64,000 bases of DNA from Imtechella halotolerans (GCF_028743515.2 NZ_CP117969.2:741001-805000); one strand, 5' to 3'; counted from the stretch's first letter, positions 17,023 through 26,545 are shown. Made by a program: numbers and translations. Notes: generated by a model not told the origin, from the letters alone.

Positions 17023-19897
17023 TTTTAATCTATTTAAAATGATTAATAAAACTTTAAAAACTTGTATTATAATATTAGTTTTTCAATTGTACTTTTTTAG
17101 CTCACCTAATTTGTATTCTTCAAATTCTCAGGACACATTATTATTAGACCCAAAAATACGACATGGAAAGTTACCTAATGGTCTAACCTATTATATTAAA
17201 CCAATTAATGATAGTTCATCTAAAATTGATATTCGTCTTTTTGTAAAAGCTGGCTCTTCTGTTCTAGATCCAGACCAATATGAAATTGAACATTTTTTAG
17301 AACATATTGCCTTTAAAGCAGGGAATAACATGAATATTGGAAAGGCAAACGACCTTGGTTTCAAGTTAGGAGAGATAAACGGTGGTACATCTTTTGATTT
17401 TACTGGATATTATTTTAAAGGTATTGAAACCAAGGAAAAAAGAGATATTGCATTTCAATTAATTCATGACATAATTTGGGATTTAGATTTCAAAGATAGT
17501 TATATAGTTAGTGAACGTTCGGTTTTAATCAATGAGTTGGTAGTAAGAGGAAGATTCCATTCTAATTCTATAATTAATGGATTAGAGAATTCAATGCTGG
17601 GTAGAAATCCAATTTCTAAAATGAATGTTATTGAACATTTAAATACCTTTCCAAATGAAGCTCTTATTCGATTTTACAATGATTGGTATCGTCCAGATTT
17701 AATGGCTATAGTTATTGTTGGAGATATAAAGGATTTAAATGGCCTGGAACAAGAAATAATGGAGAGGTTCTCAAAACCTAAAAATGTCGAGAATCCACGA
17801 TCTGCAAAAATTGATTATAGTGCATATAGGAATTCACCACCCCAATTTATCAAGAAGGAGCATCCTTATTTACTTGAAAATTCTAATAATAAGACTATAA
17901 ATTTACGATTGTATTTTAGGCAAAAGGAAGTTCATGAAGAAAAGGGAATGGAGATGATAATCAATGAACAGCAAAGAGAACTTTTATTTCAAATGTTAGA
18001 AGAAAGGCTTAAAATATTGCAAAAATCCTATTGTACTAATTACGTGGCTTTTCCTCGTTCACTATTTCCGACATTTACTGACATGAAAATTCAATTTACT
18101 ATTGAAGGAGGTTCAGAAAGGGATGTAATTATAAACACAATAAAGGTTGTTCATCAAGTGTATAATGATGGCTTTTTAGAGGAGGAATTTCAAGAAAGTA
18201 TAAAAAGACGACTAGAAGAGCTATCCAAAACTGATACTTCTAGTGCACAATATTGGTCTGAAAATATTAGAAATCATTTTGTGTTTGAAAAATCACTACC
18301 ACCTAATAAAGAAAGCCTTATAATAAATATGTTTAATAATTTAACTTTAGATGAGTTTAATCAATTCACAAAAGGCTATCTCAGTTCCCCTTTCGAAGAT
18401 ATCGATATTATTATATTAGCCCCAAAAGGAAACCGTATTTTTTCTCATTCAGAAGACACCTTTCGAGATTGGATAAAGGAGGCTAGTAATATGCCTACAG
18501 TTCCATACACTAAACCAAAAGTGCCACAAGATTTGATAGATTCGCTGACCTTGGTAAATTTAAAGGAAAGAGGAGTACTGAAGGAGACTCAAATATTACC
18601 TGAGACAACCCAGTATGTTTTAGAAAATGGAATAAAAATAGTATTGAACTCATTTGATCAAGTTTTGTCTGAAAAGACTAAACATTCTAATACCCTAAGT
18701 TTTCACGGATTTACTTCCAAAGGAGTGAATTATTACACATCAAAAGATTATTTTTCAGCATTATACTGTATTGATATTGTTAAGAATTCAGGAGTTGGAG
18801 GTCTTGATAAGTTTGAACTAGATCGGTTTTATGAGGATAATGGATTTACTGGACAAATAATACCTTATATAGAGTATAATGAATCAGGCATAAGAGGAAA
18901 TATTAATATAAAGGATTTAGAAACAGCATTACAACTTGTTTATTTACATTTTAAGGAACCTAATAAAGATGAGTTAGCATTTGAAGATTGGAAGCAAAAA
19001 ACCAATTCATCATTTAATTTATACAGACTAAACGAAAAAGATTTTGAATCTACAGTTAAATCGACCTTAAAAGATATTACTTATTTGCCTAAAGGGTCGG
19101 CAGCCTTGGAAGGTGTATCCCTAACTGATTTGAATAGATCACATGCCATATATCGAGAAATCTTCGGAAATGCAGGAGATTTTACATTTATATTCACGGG
19201 TAATTTTCCTAAAGATGAATTACTTTCATTATGCCGTAAATATCTAGGTAATTTGTCCAGAGAGAAATCCAAGAAAGGTACTATTACAGAGAAATCTTTA
19301 AAAAGGTATAAATTACCCAAATCTATTTCTCATGATGTTTATTCTACCGAATTTATGGAAGGTGTTAAAGTACAATTAGTATATGCTTCAAAATTAAATC
19401 ATAAAAAATTTGATTGGAAAGATGAAATTAGGTTTAAACTACTAAGACAATTACTGAAATTTTCAATGTCCCAAAAAATGAGATTCCATTCTGATAAAGG
19501 TGGAATCTATACTGTAAGTGTTGGTATAAATCCTAAAAAGGATCGTTTGTTTAATGAGATCTTTGTAAGATTTAGTTGTAGTCCTGAAGATGTCGATCGC
19601 TTGATTTTGGAAGCAAAGGAGGAAATAAACTCTTTTAGGAATGATGAAATAAGCACTGAAAAATTGGAACAATTCAAGCATTCATTAATTTTGGATTTAG
19701 AAAATAATTATAATGAAAGAAAAGTTGTTTCTGAAAAACTATATCATTTTTATAAAAACGACTTACCTTGGTATACCTTACATGATGAGAAGGAGTTTAT
19801 AAATTCTATTTCACGGAAGGATATAAAAGATGCTGCTAAAAAATTATTGCAGAACAAACCATTTGAATTTAAAATGATTCCCTTACCAAAATTATAA
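17009..19897 (+). CDS. M16-family (pitrilysin-like) zinc peptidase
   Basis: A 962-residue two-half M16 peptidase (an internal start 10 codons later is also possible). An N-terminal hydrophobic segment suggests export. The inverted zinc motif H-x-x-E-H is at residues 95-99 (HFLEH) with the third ligand Glu about 75 residues on in VLINELVV; the second half lacks a zinc motif, as usual. M16 enzymes degrade peptides inside a closing chamber. Overlap with the susD-like gene indicates one operon, so the system probably imports and digests peptides. That substrate is inference. Confidence 0.88.
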   Translation: MKVINFNLFKMINKTLKTCIIILVFQLYFFSSPNLYSSNSQDTLLLDPKIRHGKLPNGLTYYIKPINDSSSKIDIRLFVKAGSSVLDPDQYEIEHFLEHIAFKAGNNMNIGKANDLGFKLGEINGGTSFDFTGYYFKGIETKEKRDIAFQLIHDIIWDLDFKDSYIVSERSVLINELVVRGRFHSNSIINGLENSMLGRNPISKMNVIEHLNTFPNEALIRFYNDWYRPDLMAIVIVGDIKDLNGLEQEIMERFSKPKNVENPRSAKIDYSAYRNSPPQFIKKEHPYLLENSNNKTINLRLYFRQKEVHEEKGMEMIINEQQRELLFQMLEERLKILQKSYCTNYVAFPRSLFPTFTDMKIQFTIEGGSERDVIINTIKVVHQVYNDGFLEEEFQESIKRRLEELSKTDTSSAQYWSENIRNHFVFEKSLPPNKESLIINMFNNLTLDEFNQFTKGYLSSPFEDIDIIILAPKGNRIFSHSEDTFRDWIKEASNMPTVPYTKPKVPQDLIDSLTLVNLKERGVLKETQILPETTQYVLENGIKIVLNSFDQVLSEKTKHSNTLSFHGFTSKGVNYYTSKDYFSALYCIDIVKNSGVGGLDKFELDRFYEDNGFTGQIIPYIEYNESGIRGNINIKDLETALQLVYLHFKEPNKDELAFEDWKQKTNSSFNLYRLNEKDFESTVKSTLKDITYLPKGSAALEGVSLTDLNRSHAIYREIFGNAGDFTFIFTGNFPKDELLSLCRKYLGNLSREKSKKGTITEKSLKRYKLPKSISHDVYSTEFMEGVKVQLVYASKLNHKKFDWKDEIRFKLLRQLLKFSMSQKMRFHSDKGGIYTVSVGINPKKDRLFNEIFVRFSCSPEDVDRLILEAKEEINSFRNDEISTEKLEQFKHSLILDLENNYNERKVVSEKLYHFYKNDLPWYTLHDEKEFINSISRKDIKDAAKKLLQNKPFEFKMIPLPKL

Positions 19898-19939
19898 TCT
19901 GGAAACTGGGTTTTAATTATTAATTTTAAATGAATTATA

Positions 19940-19969
19940 GGGAGTGCATTTTGATACACTCCCTTTTTT
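19940..19969 (+). terminator. Rho-independent terminator after the M16 gene
   Basis: GGGAGTG and CACTCCC form a perfect 7-bp stem with a 10-base loop, followed directly by a T6 run. It ends the susC-susD-M16 operon and separates it from the convergent small gene. Confidence 0.85.
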
Positions 19970-19971
19970 CC

Positions 19972-20280
19972 TTAATCTATATCAGGGGTAGGGATTGAAC
20001 CAGAAAGTTCAATAATTTCTCCATTTCCAATAGATGGCATTTCTAGATTTTTTAAGTCATAAACCCGGAATTCTGTTTCTAATGGGTCATTAGAAAACTT
20101 TACTAAACATTCATCATTTTTAGGATCACAATCAACTGTAATAGTTGCCCATCCTCCTGGTACTTGAATATACTTAGTGGCATAATAGTCCTTTTCTGCA
20201 GATGTTTTAACAAATGCAAAAGACATTCCTATGGCCAATACAAAGGCCAACATTGGTAGAATCATTTTTAGTTTTTTCAT
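19972..20280 (-). CDS. Small exported protein, DUF6520-like
   Basis: A 102-residue protein with a typical signal segment (MILPMLAFVLAIGMSFAF) and a short acidic mature part with two cysteines (CDPKNDEC). Flavobacteria carry many such 80-110-residue DUF6520 peptides, frequently beside MauE-like genes as here. Function unknown. It lies 87 bases downstream of the MauE-like gene on the same strand, so the two may be co-expressed. Confidence 0.65.
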   Translation of the reverse strand: MKKLKMILPMLAFVLAIGMSFAFVKTSAEKDYYATKYIQVPGGWATITVDCDPKNDECLVKFSNDPLETEFRVYDLKNLEMPSIGNGEIIELSGSIPTPDID

Positions 20281-20367
20281 GATTTTTTAAAAATTAATGG
20301 TTAAACATGTAGCCCATTATTTTGTACAGGTTATGGACTTTACCCTGTCTTTGTTGCAACAAATATT

Positions 20368-20847
20368 TTATGACTGATTTTCAATTTGTACAGTTAGGGA
20401 GCTTTGTTTGGGACTTTTATAGTGTTTTCGATAAAGTATAATACCTACTATAGTTAGAGCAATCCATATGAGGTTAAGTATAAAGTGTTGGTTCCAGGAT
20501 AGTAGTGTTATAACTCCACCACAGGAGCATGGCTCATAAGGGCTGATAAATTTTATTCCAGCTACATACCCTGTAAAGATGACCATAAGAATAAAGGCAG
20601 CATATAATCCCTTAAGTCTTGTCTTATGAAAGACAAGCAGGATAGCTGTCCCTAATTCTAGGATAGGTATGGCATAGGAGGTGATTTTGGCAATTTGTGA
20701 AACCCAACTAAAGGGTGAATTAACCAGGTTGTTGTAAAATGCTGGGCCCTCCATTAGTTTGCTTATTGCTGCAGATACAAATAGGAGTATAAACAACGCA
20801 CTAATGATTTCTAATAGGATTGATTGATATGTTTTTATTTGTTTCAT
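20368..20847 (-). CDS. MauE/DoxX-like membrane protein
   Basis: I start at MKQIKTYQ; a longer frame adds 38 residues without membrane character. The 159-residue product has four hydrophobic helices, a conserved KLMEGPAFYNNL loop after helix 1 and a Cys-rich CSCGG motif between helices 3 and 4. This is the MauE/DoxX-like architecture; MauE is needed for disulphide-rich methylamine dehydrogenase maturation, and stand-alone Bacteroidota copies are thought to act in redox/thiol chemistry. The exact job here is not known. Confidence 0.75.
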   Translation of the reverse strand: MKQIKTYQSILLEIISALFILLFVSAAISKLMEGPAFYNNLVNSPFSWVSQIAKITSYAIPILELGTAILLVFHKTRLKGLYAAFILMVIFTGYVAGIKFISPYEPCSCGGVITLLSWNQHFILNLIWIALTIVGIILYRKHYKSPKQSSLTVQIENQS

Positions 20848-21096
20848 AATGAGTAATTTACAATGGTAAGTTACTTCCTTGTAGTTATCCTTTTTTCTAA
20901 AAGTGTTGTCGGAAAACTCGTTTTTAACGATTATGAAAATGAAACATTTAAAAACAGGCAAGAGTTATTCTTGTAATTGAAGAATTACAAAAGGTTTTAG
21001 GGGTAGTAGTTATATGTGTTTTGTTTTGGTAACTTGCTTATGGTTAATAAGTTATTTTAATGAAACTTATGGGTGAGTTAATTTTTCTTAACCTTT

Positions 21097-21963
21097 TTAG
21101 TGTGAATTTCTTCGTAATTCTTGAGGTGAATGACCAAATCTTTCTTTGAAAATTCTTGAAAAGTAGGGGTAACTTTTAAAACCAAGAGTAATGGCAATGG
21201 CCTTTATAGGAAGTTCTGTTTCCTTAATCATCCCATGTGATTTTAATAGACGTAGTTCCTTAATCCAATTATGTAAACTTATGTTGTACTGCTTTTTAAA
21301 GTTCGATAAAATAGTATGACTATTTGTATCTGCTCTACTCACGAGTTCCTTAACACATGGAATAGGTTCATCCCCAAGTGATAATATATAATAGTAAATA
21401 TCTGCAGGATTGGATGTAAATTTTGTAGTAGGTGAAATGTCAGAAGCTATGCTGGTGGGTTCATTTGGGTTTTTGAATCCTGAAAAACAACTCAATAAAT
21501 ACACCTCACCATAGTCCGGAAGTAACATGGATTCTATGGTGCAGGTGTATTTCATAAGTAGGCCTTCTTGGGTGATAAAAGTGAGTGAGTTGTAGAAGGC
21601 GTTAGGAGGGGAAGAGGAATGGTGAAAATTTTCCCATAATCTTTGGTCTTCATTGGTGAGAAAACCACTTAAGGGAGTGCCATGGAGCATTTCCATTTTA
21701 ACGCCAATGGCACTTGCCATAGAATGATTTATGCTTATAATGGTACCATCCATACTTAATAAAATGACTCCTTTTATAAGGTTTTGGGTATGAGAAGTTT
21801 TTTTGTCTAGCGTATCTGCTAGCGTGTTGGCTAGCCTTACAAGAGTTTCTAAATAGGTTTGTGTGGAAACCACTGGAATTCGGTAATTGTAATATCCGTA
21901 AATAAGGTTTAGTAGTAATTGCCTAAGCTGATGAAGCCTACGTTGATGAATAAGATTGGACAT
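21097..21963 (-). CDS. AraC-family regulator with PAS-like sensor domain
   Basis: A 288-residue protein. Residues about 55-165 look like a PAS fold (GVILLSMDGTIISINHSMASAIG, then LTNEDQRLWENF), and the C-terminal 100 residues hold two helix-turn-helix motifs with the AraC signature KAIAITLGFKSYPYFSRIFKERFGHSP. It sits upstream of and on the same strand as the MauE-like and DUF6520-like genes, so it likely controls them. The sensed signal is unknown. Confidence 0.85.
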   Translation of the reverse strand: MSNLIHQRRLHQLRQLLLNLIYGYYNYRIPVVSTQTYLETLVRLANTLADTLDKKTSHTQNLIKGVILLSMDGTIISINHSMASAIGVKMEMLHGTPLSGFLTNEDQRLWENFHHSSSPPNAFYNSLTFITQEGLLMKYTCTIESMLLPDYGEVYLLSCFSGFKNPNEPTSIASDISPTTKFTSNPADIYYYILSLGDEPIPCVKELVSRADTNSHTILSNFKKQYNISLHNWIKELRLLKSHGMIKETELPIKAIAITLGFKSYPYFSRIFKERFGHSPQELRRNSH

Positions 21964-22018
21964 AATAGAAAGATAGGAAAAGTAGTAATGAATAATAATC
22001 TAAGAGGCTATTTGTACA

Positions 22019-22037
22019 GGAGATGCATGCATCCTCC
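22019..22037. promoter_or_regulatory. Near-perfect palindrome upstream of the PAS-AraC gene
   Basis: The 19-base word centres on ATGCATGCAT and is flanked by GGAG on the left and CCTCC on the right. It lies about 55 bases upstream of the regulator start in the 343-base divergent spacer (21964-22306) shared with the alcohol dehydrogenase gene, a good place for an operator. The rest of that spacer holds nothing else I can name. Confidence 0.45.
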
Positions 22038-22306
22038 AACAATGACCGTCAATTTTTCTTCCAAAAGTCAAATCAAAGTCTAATATACTGAAAATTAAAT
22101 ATATAAGTAAGTTATTTATGATTTTAACTTTAAAGTTATCAACACTCATAATTTCTAGTTGATATAATTATGGCATTATATCTATCTATTTACTTCTAAA
22201 AGTATCGATTTCAATTCTTATAGTAGGATAGTTTTTTTTTGGAAGCCAGTTCTATAACTGTTAATTTTGAGGTAGTTAGCTTATTTGAATCATAAAAACA
22301 ACAACT

Positions 22307-23353
22307 ATGGAAAAGAAATCAACAAAGGCTATTGGGGCAGTTGCTGCTACCGAGGCATTAGAAGAACTGCTCATTCAAAGAAGAGAGGTGATGGCACATG
22401 ATGTAGAAATTGAAATTCTATATTGTGGAATATGTCATTCTGATTTACATGCTGTGCATAATGACTGGGGTGGTACTACCTATCCTGTAGTTCCCGGACA
22501 TGAGATTGTGGGAAGGGTTTCAAAGATTGGATCAGAGGTAAGTAAATTTAAAGTAGGGGATCTGGCGGGTGTTGGCTGTATTGTAGATAGTTGTCGTAGC
22601 TGTAGTCAATGTCATGATGGAGAGGAACAGTTTTGTGAGAATGGATGGACCCTGGTGTTTAATGCTCCTGATAAGATATCTGGAGGTCATACCTATGGAG
22701 GTTTTTCTGAATCCATTGTTGTGGATGAAAATTATGTAGTACATGTGCCTGAAACTCTACCTCTTGACCAGGCGGCACCCATTCTTTGTGCAGGTATAAC
22801 GGTGTATTCTCCTTTAAAGCATTGGAAAGCGGGTCCTGGAAAACATATCGGAATTATTGGTATGGGTGGACTAGGTCATATGGCTATTAAAATAGCAAAG
22901 GCCATGGGAGCCACAGTAACGGTGTTTACTACCACAGAGTCAAAGGCTGCAGATGCGAATCGTCTGGGAGCGGATAATGTGGTGTTATCAACCAATAAAA
23001 AACAAATGAAAGATTGTCCTAAACAGGATATGATACTGGATACCGTATCGGCTAAACATGATGTGAATGTATTTCTGAATCTTTTAAAGGTGGATGGTTC
23101 TCTGGTACTAGTGGGTCTTCCTAACCAGCCTTTAGAGGTGGGTGCCTTTAATATAGTTAATGGAAGGCGTAGTTTTTCAGGGTCAAACATAGGTGGGATA
23201 GCAGAGACGCAGGAGGTATTGGATTTTTGTGCCAAACATGGGATTACGGCTGATATTGAATTAATTGGTGTTCAGGAAGTAAATACGGCCTTTGAGCGTC
23301 TTGAGAAAGGTGATGTTAAGTATCGTTTTGTCATTGATATGAAATCCATTTAG
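22307..23353 (+). CDS. Zinc-dependent NAD(P)-alcohol dehydrogenase (YahK/CAD type)
   Basis: A 348-residue medium-chain dehydrogenase. Catalytic zinc ligands are in CGICHSDLH and PVVPGHEIVG; the four-Cys structural zinc lobe is in CIVDSCRSCSQCHDGEEQFC; the Rossmann motif is GIIGMGGLGHMAIK. The order and spacing match the cinnamyl-alcohol dehydrogenase/YahK group that reduces broad-range aldehydes with NADPH. It stands alone on the + strand, divergent from the PAS-AraC regulator. Confidence 0.92.
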   Translation: MEKKSTKAIGAVAATEALEELLIQRREVMAHDVEIEILYCGICHSDLHAVHNDWGGTTYPVVPGHEIVGRVSKIGSEVSKFKVGDLAGVGCIVDSCRSCSQCHDGEEQFCENGWTLVFNAPDKISGGHTYGGFSESIVVDENYVVHVPETLPLDQAAPILCAGITVYSPLKHWKAGPGKHIGIIGMGGLGHMAIKIAKAMGATVTVFTTTESKAADANRLGADNVVLSTNKKQMKDCPKQDMILDTVSAKHDVNVFLNLLKVDGSLVLVGLPNQPLEVGAFNIVNGRRSFSGSNIGGIAETQEVLDFCAKHGITADIELIGVQEVNTAFERLEKGDVKYRFVIDMKSI

Positions 23354-23395
23354 ATAAATTACTTATTTTTAGTTCTCAGTAAGATTCATAAATAC

Positions 23396-24001
23396 ATGGG
23401 AATATCCGTATTATTAAATAGGCTAGAGGAGGCTATTGAAAAGTGTAATGACATTGATTTTAGGGAAGATTTTAAAATAGAAAGGTTTGCCCCTGTGCCT
23501 GTAGAGGCGATTTTAGAAGTAGAAAACAGACTTGGGATTTCTTTACCAAAAAGCTATGTGAACTTTGTAACCAATCATGGAATTTTCCATATTGGTAGTT
23601 TTAAATTGTGGCCTGTAAATCATTTAAATTCAGGGCTTAATGAACTAGCGTCTGAAGTAGGGGTTAAGCTTTCTGAGGTAGGGGTAGAGAAGTGTTCAGA
23701 GGAAGTTTCCGGGCTACTGGGAATCACAAAACAAGAGGCTATGAGTTTTAATAGCTTTGTGTTTTTTGCTACCTACTACCATGAAGATCATTTTGCTTTT
23801 GATTTGAGAACTCGAAATAAGTACACCCAGGAGAGCCAGTGTAAACTAATTAATTTCCATGATATAGTAACCATTGCCCAAGAACCGTTTCACACATGTG
23901 AGTCCGATACTTTTGAGCAGTATATTGTAAGCTTTATAATAAAGCAACTAAGGTTAAACTACCCAAAATTCTATAGGTCCTTTTCTTTTGAGGATCTTTA
24001 G
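23396..24001 (+). CDS. SMI1/KNR4 (SUKH)-family protein
   Basis: A 201-residue soluble protein. The SUKH signature is in VEAILEVENRLGISLPKSYVNFVTNHGIF, followed by a tryptophan (LWPV) and the FVFFATYYHEDHFAFD strand pair. SUKH domains often serve as immunity proteins to polymorphic toxins, but no toxin gene is adjacent, so a housekeeping role is equally likely. It lies 42 bases after the dehydrogenase gene and ends at a bidirectional terminator. Confidence 0.8.
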   Translation: MGISVLLNRLEEAIEKCNDIDFREDFKIERFAPVPVEAILEVENRLGISLPKSYVNFVTNHGIFHIGSFKLWPVNHLNSGLNELASEVGVKLSEVGVEKCSEEVSGLLGITKQEAMSFNSFVFFATYYHEDHFAFDLRTRNKYTQESQCKLINFHDIVTIAQEPFHTCESDTFEQYIVSFIIKQLRLNYPKFYRSFSFEDL

Positions 24002-24007
24002 GAGAAT

Positions 24008-24046
24008 AAAAAAACAGCTAGTCTTTTTTCATACTAGCTGTTTTTT
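24008..24046. terminator. Bidirectional rho-independent terminator
   Basis: A-run plus CAGCTAGT pairs with ACTAGCTG plus T-run around a 10-base loop. The A and T tracts on either side let it stop transcription from both converging genes. Confidence 0.88.
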
Positions 24047-24070
24047 ACATATATAGATCGCAATTTATTC

Positions 24071-25018
24071 TTAATCCAATTGAGGTAGAATTACCTTGTC
24101 TACCACATGAATTACTCCATTAGAAGCCTGAACATCTGTTACAACGATATTTCCTGTTCTTCCGTTAAGATCAGTAAAGGTAGCTGATGTTCCAAGGTTA
24201 ATAGTGAAGGAATCCCCTAGCGTTGTAACTGTCATACCATTGGTGAGTGAAGAGGATAGCACATTAGCCCCGGCAATAACGTGGGTGTTTAGTGTTGCCT
24301 GCACAGTAGGAATTGGAATATCTCCTAAGCTATTAGCGCCTAATTCAGTCAATAAATTACCAAAGGCGGTATTTGTGGGTGCAAACACTGTAAATGGAGC
24401 AGGTGCAGTAGTGGAACTTAAAGTGGTTACATAGGTAAAGCCTGGATCTGCTGTTAAAGCAGCCACTAGCGTACTAAATGTGGCATCAGCTGTTGCAAAG
24501 GTTACCACTGTAGGAAGTCCAATAACCTTATCAACGGCATGAATGACACCATTGCTAACGTCAATATCAGCTGCAACCACGGAAGATTGTCCATTGATAA
24601 GTACCCCATCCTCGGTATTAATGTACATATCAATTTCGTTATCTGTAGTGTTCTCCTTAGCTAGGGTTTTTACATATCCTGTAGTCAGGCTTGAAGAACG
24701 GTTAACTCCAACCACTACGTGGTTTAGTAACACCTCTGTAAGTACTCCCACTGGGACATCATTTAAGGAAGCGAATCCATTGTCTTCTAGAAATGCAGAG
24801 AATGCTGCATTGTCTGGTGCAAATACAGTAAAGCTGGTAGAGGCATCCAAAGTGGCTGTTAATCCAGCTCTATCTAAAGCTGCTTTTAGTGAACTATAGT
24901 TAGCACTAGAGGCTACGTAGTCCGCTATGGTCATTTGCTTATCATCATCGTCATCTGAGCATGATACAAAGAGTAATGAAAAACAAATTAGTGATAGTTG
25001 AAAGAGTCTTTTTTTCAT
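24071..25018 (-). CDS. Fasciclin (FAS1) two-domain lipoprotein
   Basis: A 315-residue lipoprotein: signal with Cys at LLFVSC followed by an acidic SDDDDD linker typical of surface-exposed Bacteroidota lipoproteins. Two FAS1 domains follow, about residues 35-170 and 172-315, each with FTVFAPDNAAF / FTVFAPTNTAF and the closing NGVIHAVDKVI / NGVIHVVDKVI. FAS1 domains mediate adhesion. Apparent ORFs on the opposite strand are shadows of this repetitive coding sequence. Confidence 0.93.
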   Translation of the reverse strand: MKKRLFQLSLICFSLLFVSCSDDDDDKQMTIADYVASSANYSSLKAALDRAGLTATLDASTSFTVFAPDNAAFSAFLEDNGFASLNDVPVGVLTEVLLNHVVVGVNRSSSLTTGYVKTLAKENTTDNEIDMYINTEDGVLINGQSSVVAADIDVSNGVIHAVDKVIGLPTVVTFATADATFSTLVAALTADPGFTYVTTLSSTTAPAPFTVFAPTNTAFGNLLTELGANSLGDIPIPTVQATLNTHVIAGANVLSSSLTNGMTVTTLGDSFTINLGTSATFTDLNGRTGNIVVTDVQASNGVIHVVDKVILPQLD

Positions 25019-25425
25019 AATAATTGTTTTTTGTTTTTATCAAAGATACAATTTTGTTTAATGTTTTTCAAAAAAGATTAAACAAAATTTAACATGCTAT
25101 TGAATTGAACAATTATTTGAAAGGTATTCCAATAGGGTCTAATACTAGTATTTAAGCCTCTTTTGAGAGTAATTTCGGTTGTTTTATGGGTATCTGGTCT
25201 TACTAGGTAAAAAGATCGTTAAGCTTGGCGTCATCCATAGTTAGGAATAGGAATAATCCAATTCCAATATTTTAAAACGGTGGATTTAATTTTTCTATTA
25301 ATGTTCATCACTTGAACAACCTTACGGTTACTAAGACTTCTTTTTTAGAAGAATCCGTGTTCTAAGTTCTATTTTATCCTTCCGTTGACTTGTCATGCTG
25401 TTATAGGTTTACACAACGGTAACTT
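25019..25425. other. Spacer at the border of the accessory region
   Basis: About 400 bases between the fasciclin gene and the decayed small genes. It holds the upstream region of the fasciclin gene and no ORF, tRNA or terminator I can support. The change to fragmentary genes on the right marks the boundary of an accessory segment. Confidence 0.4.
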
Positions 25426-25770
25426 ATGCAGTATAATGGAAAGGTTCCCAATAACCTGCTGGAGTTGAATAAAATAGAACAGGAGTACTTCAGTTTGCTC
25501 ACTCCAACTTCAAGAATAATGGGAGGGTACTATTTAAACTATGTCTATCTACGCAATTAAGAACACTTGGATTATACCCTTGAAGCCATTAGAAATGTAG
25601 GCATCATATCATTGGATGGCTATGATCCAAACGATGAAACAAGAGATATCAAAGAGGTACACAAGCAATTTGCCGATGTACTTGAATTTTTCAAGAGGTT
25701 GATACCTCATGAGGAATTGGAGTTCTTGGATAAGTCCAGAAGATTACTACTGAGAATGGATGAAAAATAA
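25426..25770 (+). pseudogene. Small gene of unknown family, interrupted by one in-frame stop (copy 1)
   Basis: The frame from the ATG at 25426 reads 44 codons, hits TAA at 25558, then continues in the same frame to 25770. The two halves would make about 114 residues. Its first half contains EYFSLLTPTSRIMGGYYLNY and its second half VLEFFKRLIPHEELEFLDKSR. Both are repeated, less perfectly, in the next gene, so this is one member of a tandem pair. No known domain was recognised. Stop-codon readthrough is the alternative to decay. Confidence 0.55.
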
Positions 25771-25837
25771 TAGATATAACTTAACCCAAATCTTTCTGGA
25801 AACAATACTCTGTGTTGAGTGTCAAAAACTAAAAACC

Positions 25838-26208
25838 ATGAAAAACAAAACAGACCAAATAGAGGAGCAGTCCTTAGATGATACCTTATTAAAAATGAAA
25901 AAGATAAAGGAGTTGAGCGAGGAGAATTTTGTATTGCTACGCCCCATTGAAGGCACACAGGAAGGTTACTACTTAAATTACTGTCGATTCTAGATTATGT
26001 TGAACTGTTATCTATTTTAAAATCCACACTCAGTGTGTGTATTCTGGCCCTAGAAGAGCAACAAGACTTAACATTACGCATGAAGAATAAAGAGTCCGAT
26101 ATAATAGCGGTTTTAGAATTTGCATAAAACCTGATACCCTTAGAAGAAGGTATTTATTTGGATAAAATGAGAGAGTTCATGTTTTCAAAGGAAGAAGGTA
26201 TAAATTAA
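25838..26208 (+). pseudogene. Tandem paralogue of the preceding gene, frameshifted (copy 2)
   Basis: The first part reads 51 residues with ENFVLLRPIEGTQEGYYLNY, then stops at 25993. Another frame immediately resumes with DYVELLSILK and later VLEFA-stop-NLIPLEEGIYLDKMRE, which aligns in order with copy 1. At least one frameshift and one stop separate the pieces. It starts about 70 bases after copy 1 ends. The conserved pieces in both copies argue for duplication followed by decay. Confidence 0.55.
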
Positions 26209-26222
26209 GATTTGAAAATCAT

Positions 26223-26450
26223 ATGGAAAGAAAAGATACAAAGGAAATGACAGACAAGGAAAAACTGAAAACGGTATTTAGGCTATTGTACCCAATACAA
26301 CGAAGGTGTTACAACCGTAAGGACGATCCCATCATGCAGGAGGTGACCTTCGAAGTGACCGACAACGGTGAACTGCGTTGCCTTCTAAGAACTTGTATCT
26401 TGACAATGGACTTGCATCCCCAAGACTGTCAAATTGTTCAAAGGAGATGA
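26223..26450 (+). CDS. Hypothetical 75-residue protein
   Basis: A short soluble, charged protein (RRCYNRKDDPIMQEVTFEVTDNGEL) with no recognisable domain, signal or membrane segment. Its last bases overlap the start of an even smaller frame by ATGA, suggesting translation coupling. It is in the same orientation as the decayed tandem genes and was probably acquired with them. Confidence 0.45.
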   Translation: MERKDTKEMTDKEKLKTVFRLLYPIQRRCYNRKDDPIMQEVTFEVTDNGELRCLLRTCILTMDLHPQDCQIVQRR

Positions 26451-26545
26451 ACATAGCCACGGTTCTGGATTTGGTGGACAGCATTCTGCCAGATGCACAA
26501 TTGGTGAGTTATGACGCTATAGAAAAGCTATTGCTGATAAAGTAA
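26447..26545 (+). CDS. Hypothetical 32-residue peptide
   Basis: A 32-codon frame (MNIATVLDLVDSILPDAQ...) overlaps the preceding stop by ATGA and has AAAGGAG nine bases upstream of its start, a good ribosome site. It is mostly helical and leucine-rich. It could also be the truncated head of a longer lost gene. Confidence 0.35.
   Translation: MNIATVLDLVDSILPDAQLVSYDAIEKLLLIK

Noticed and set aside
23396-24001. SMI1/KNR4 gene as immunity protein of a polymorphic toxin
   Set aside because: No toxin or delivery-domain gene is adjacent, and its neighbours are an alcohol dehydrogenase and a fasciclin lipoprotein.
24204-24899. Two + strand frames of 76 and 118 codons
   Set aside because: They lie entirely within the fasciclin gene on the other strand, whose repeats and lipoprotein signal are clear; low-complexity Thr/Ser/Val content marks them as shadows.
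24900-25600. tRNA or attachment site at the border of the accessory region
   Set aside because: No cloverleaf or direct-repeat pair could be found by eye on either strand.
25567-25770. A separate 67-residue gene starting at TTG
   Set aside because: It is in frame with the preceding 44 codons and matches the second half of the neighbouring duplicate, so it is the tail of one interrupted gene.
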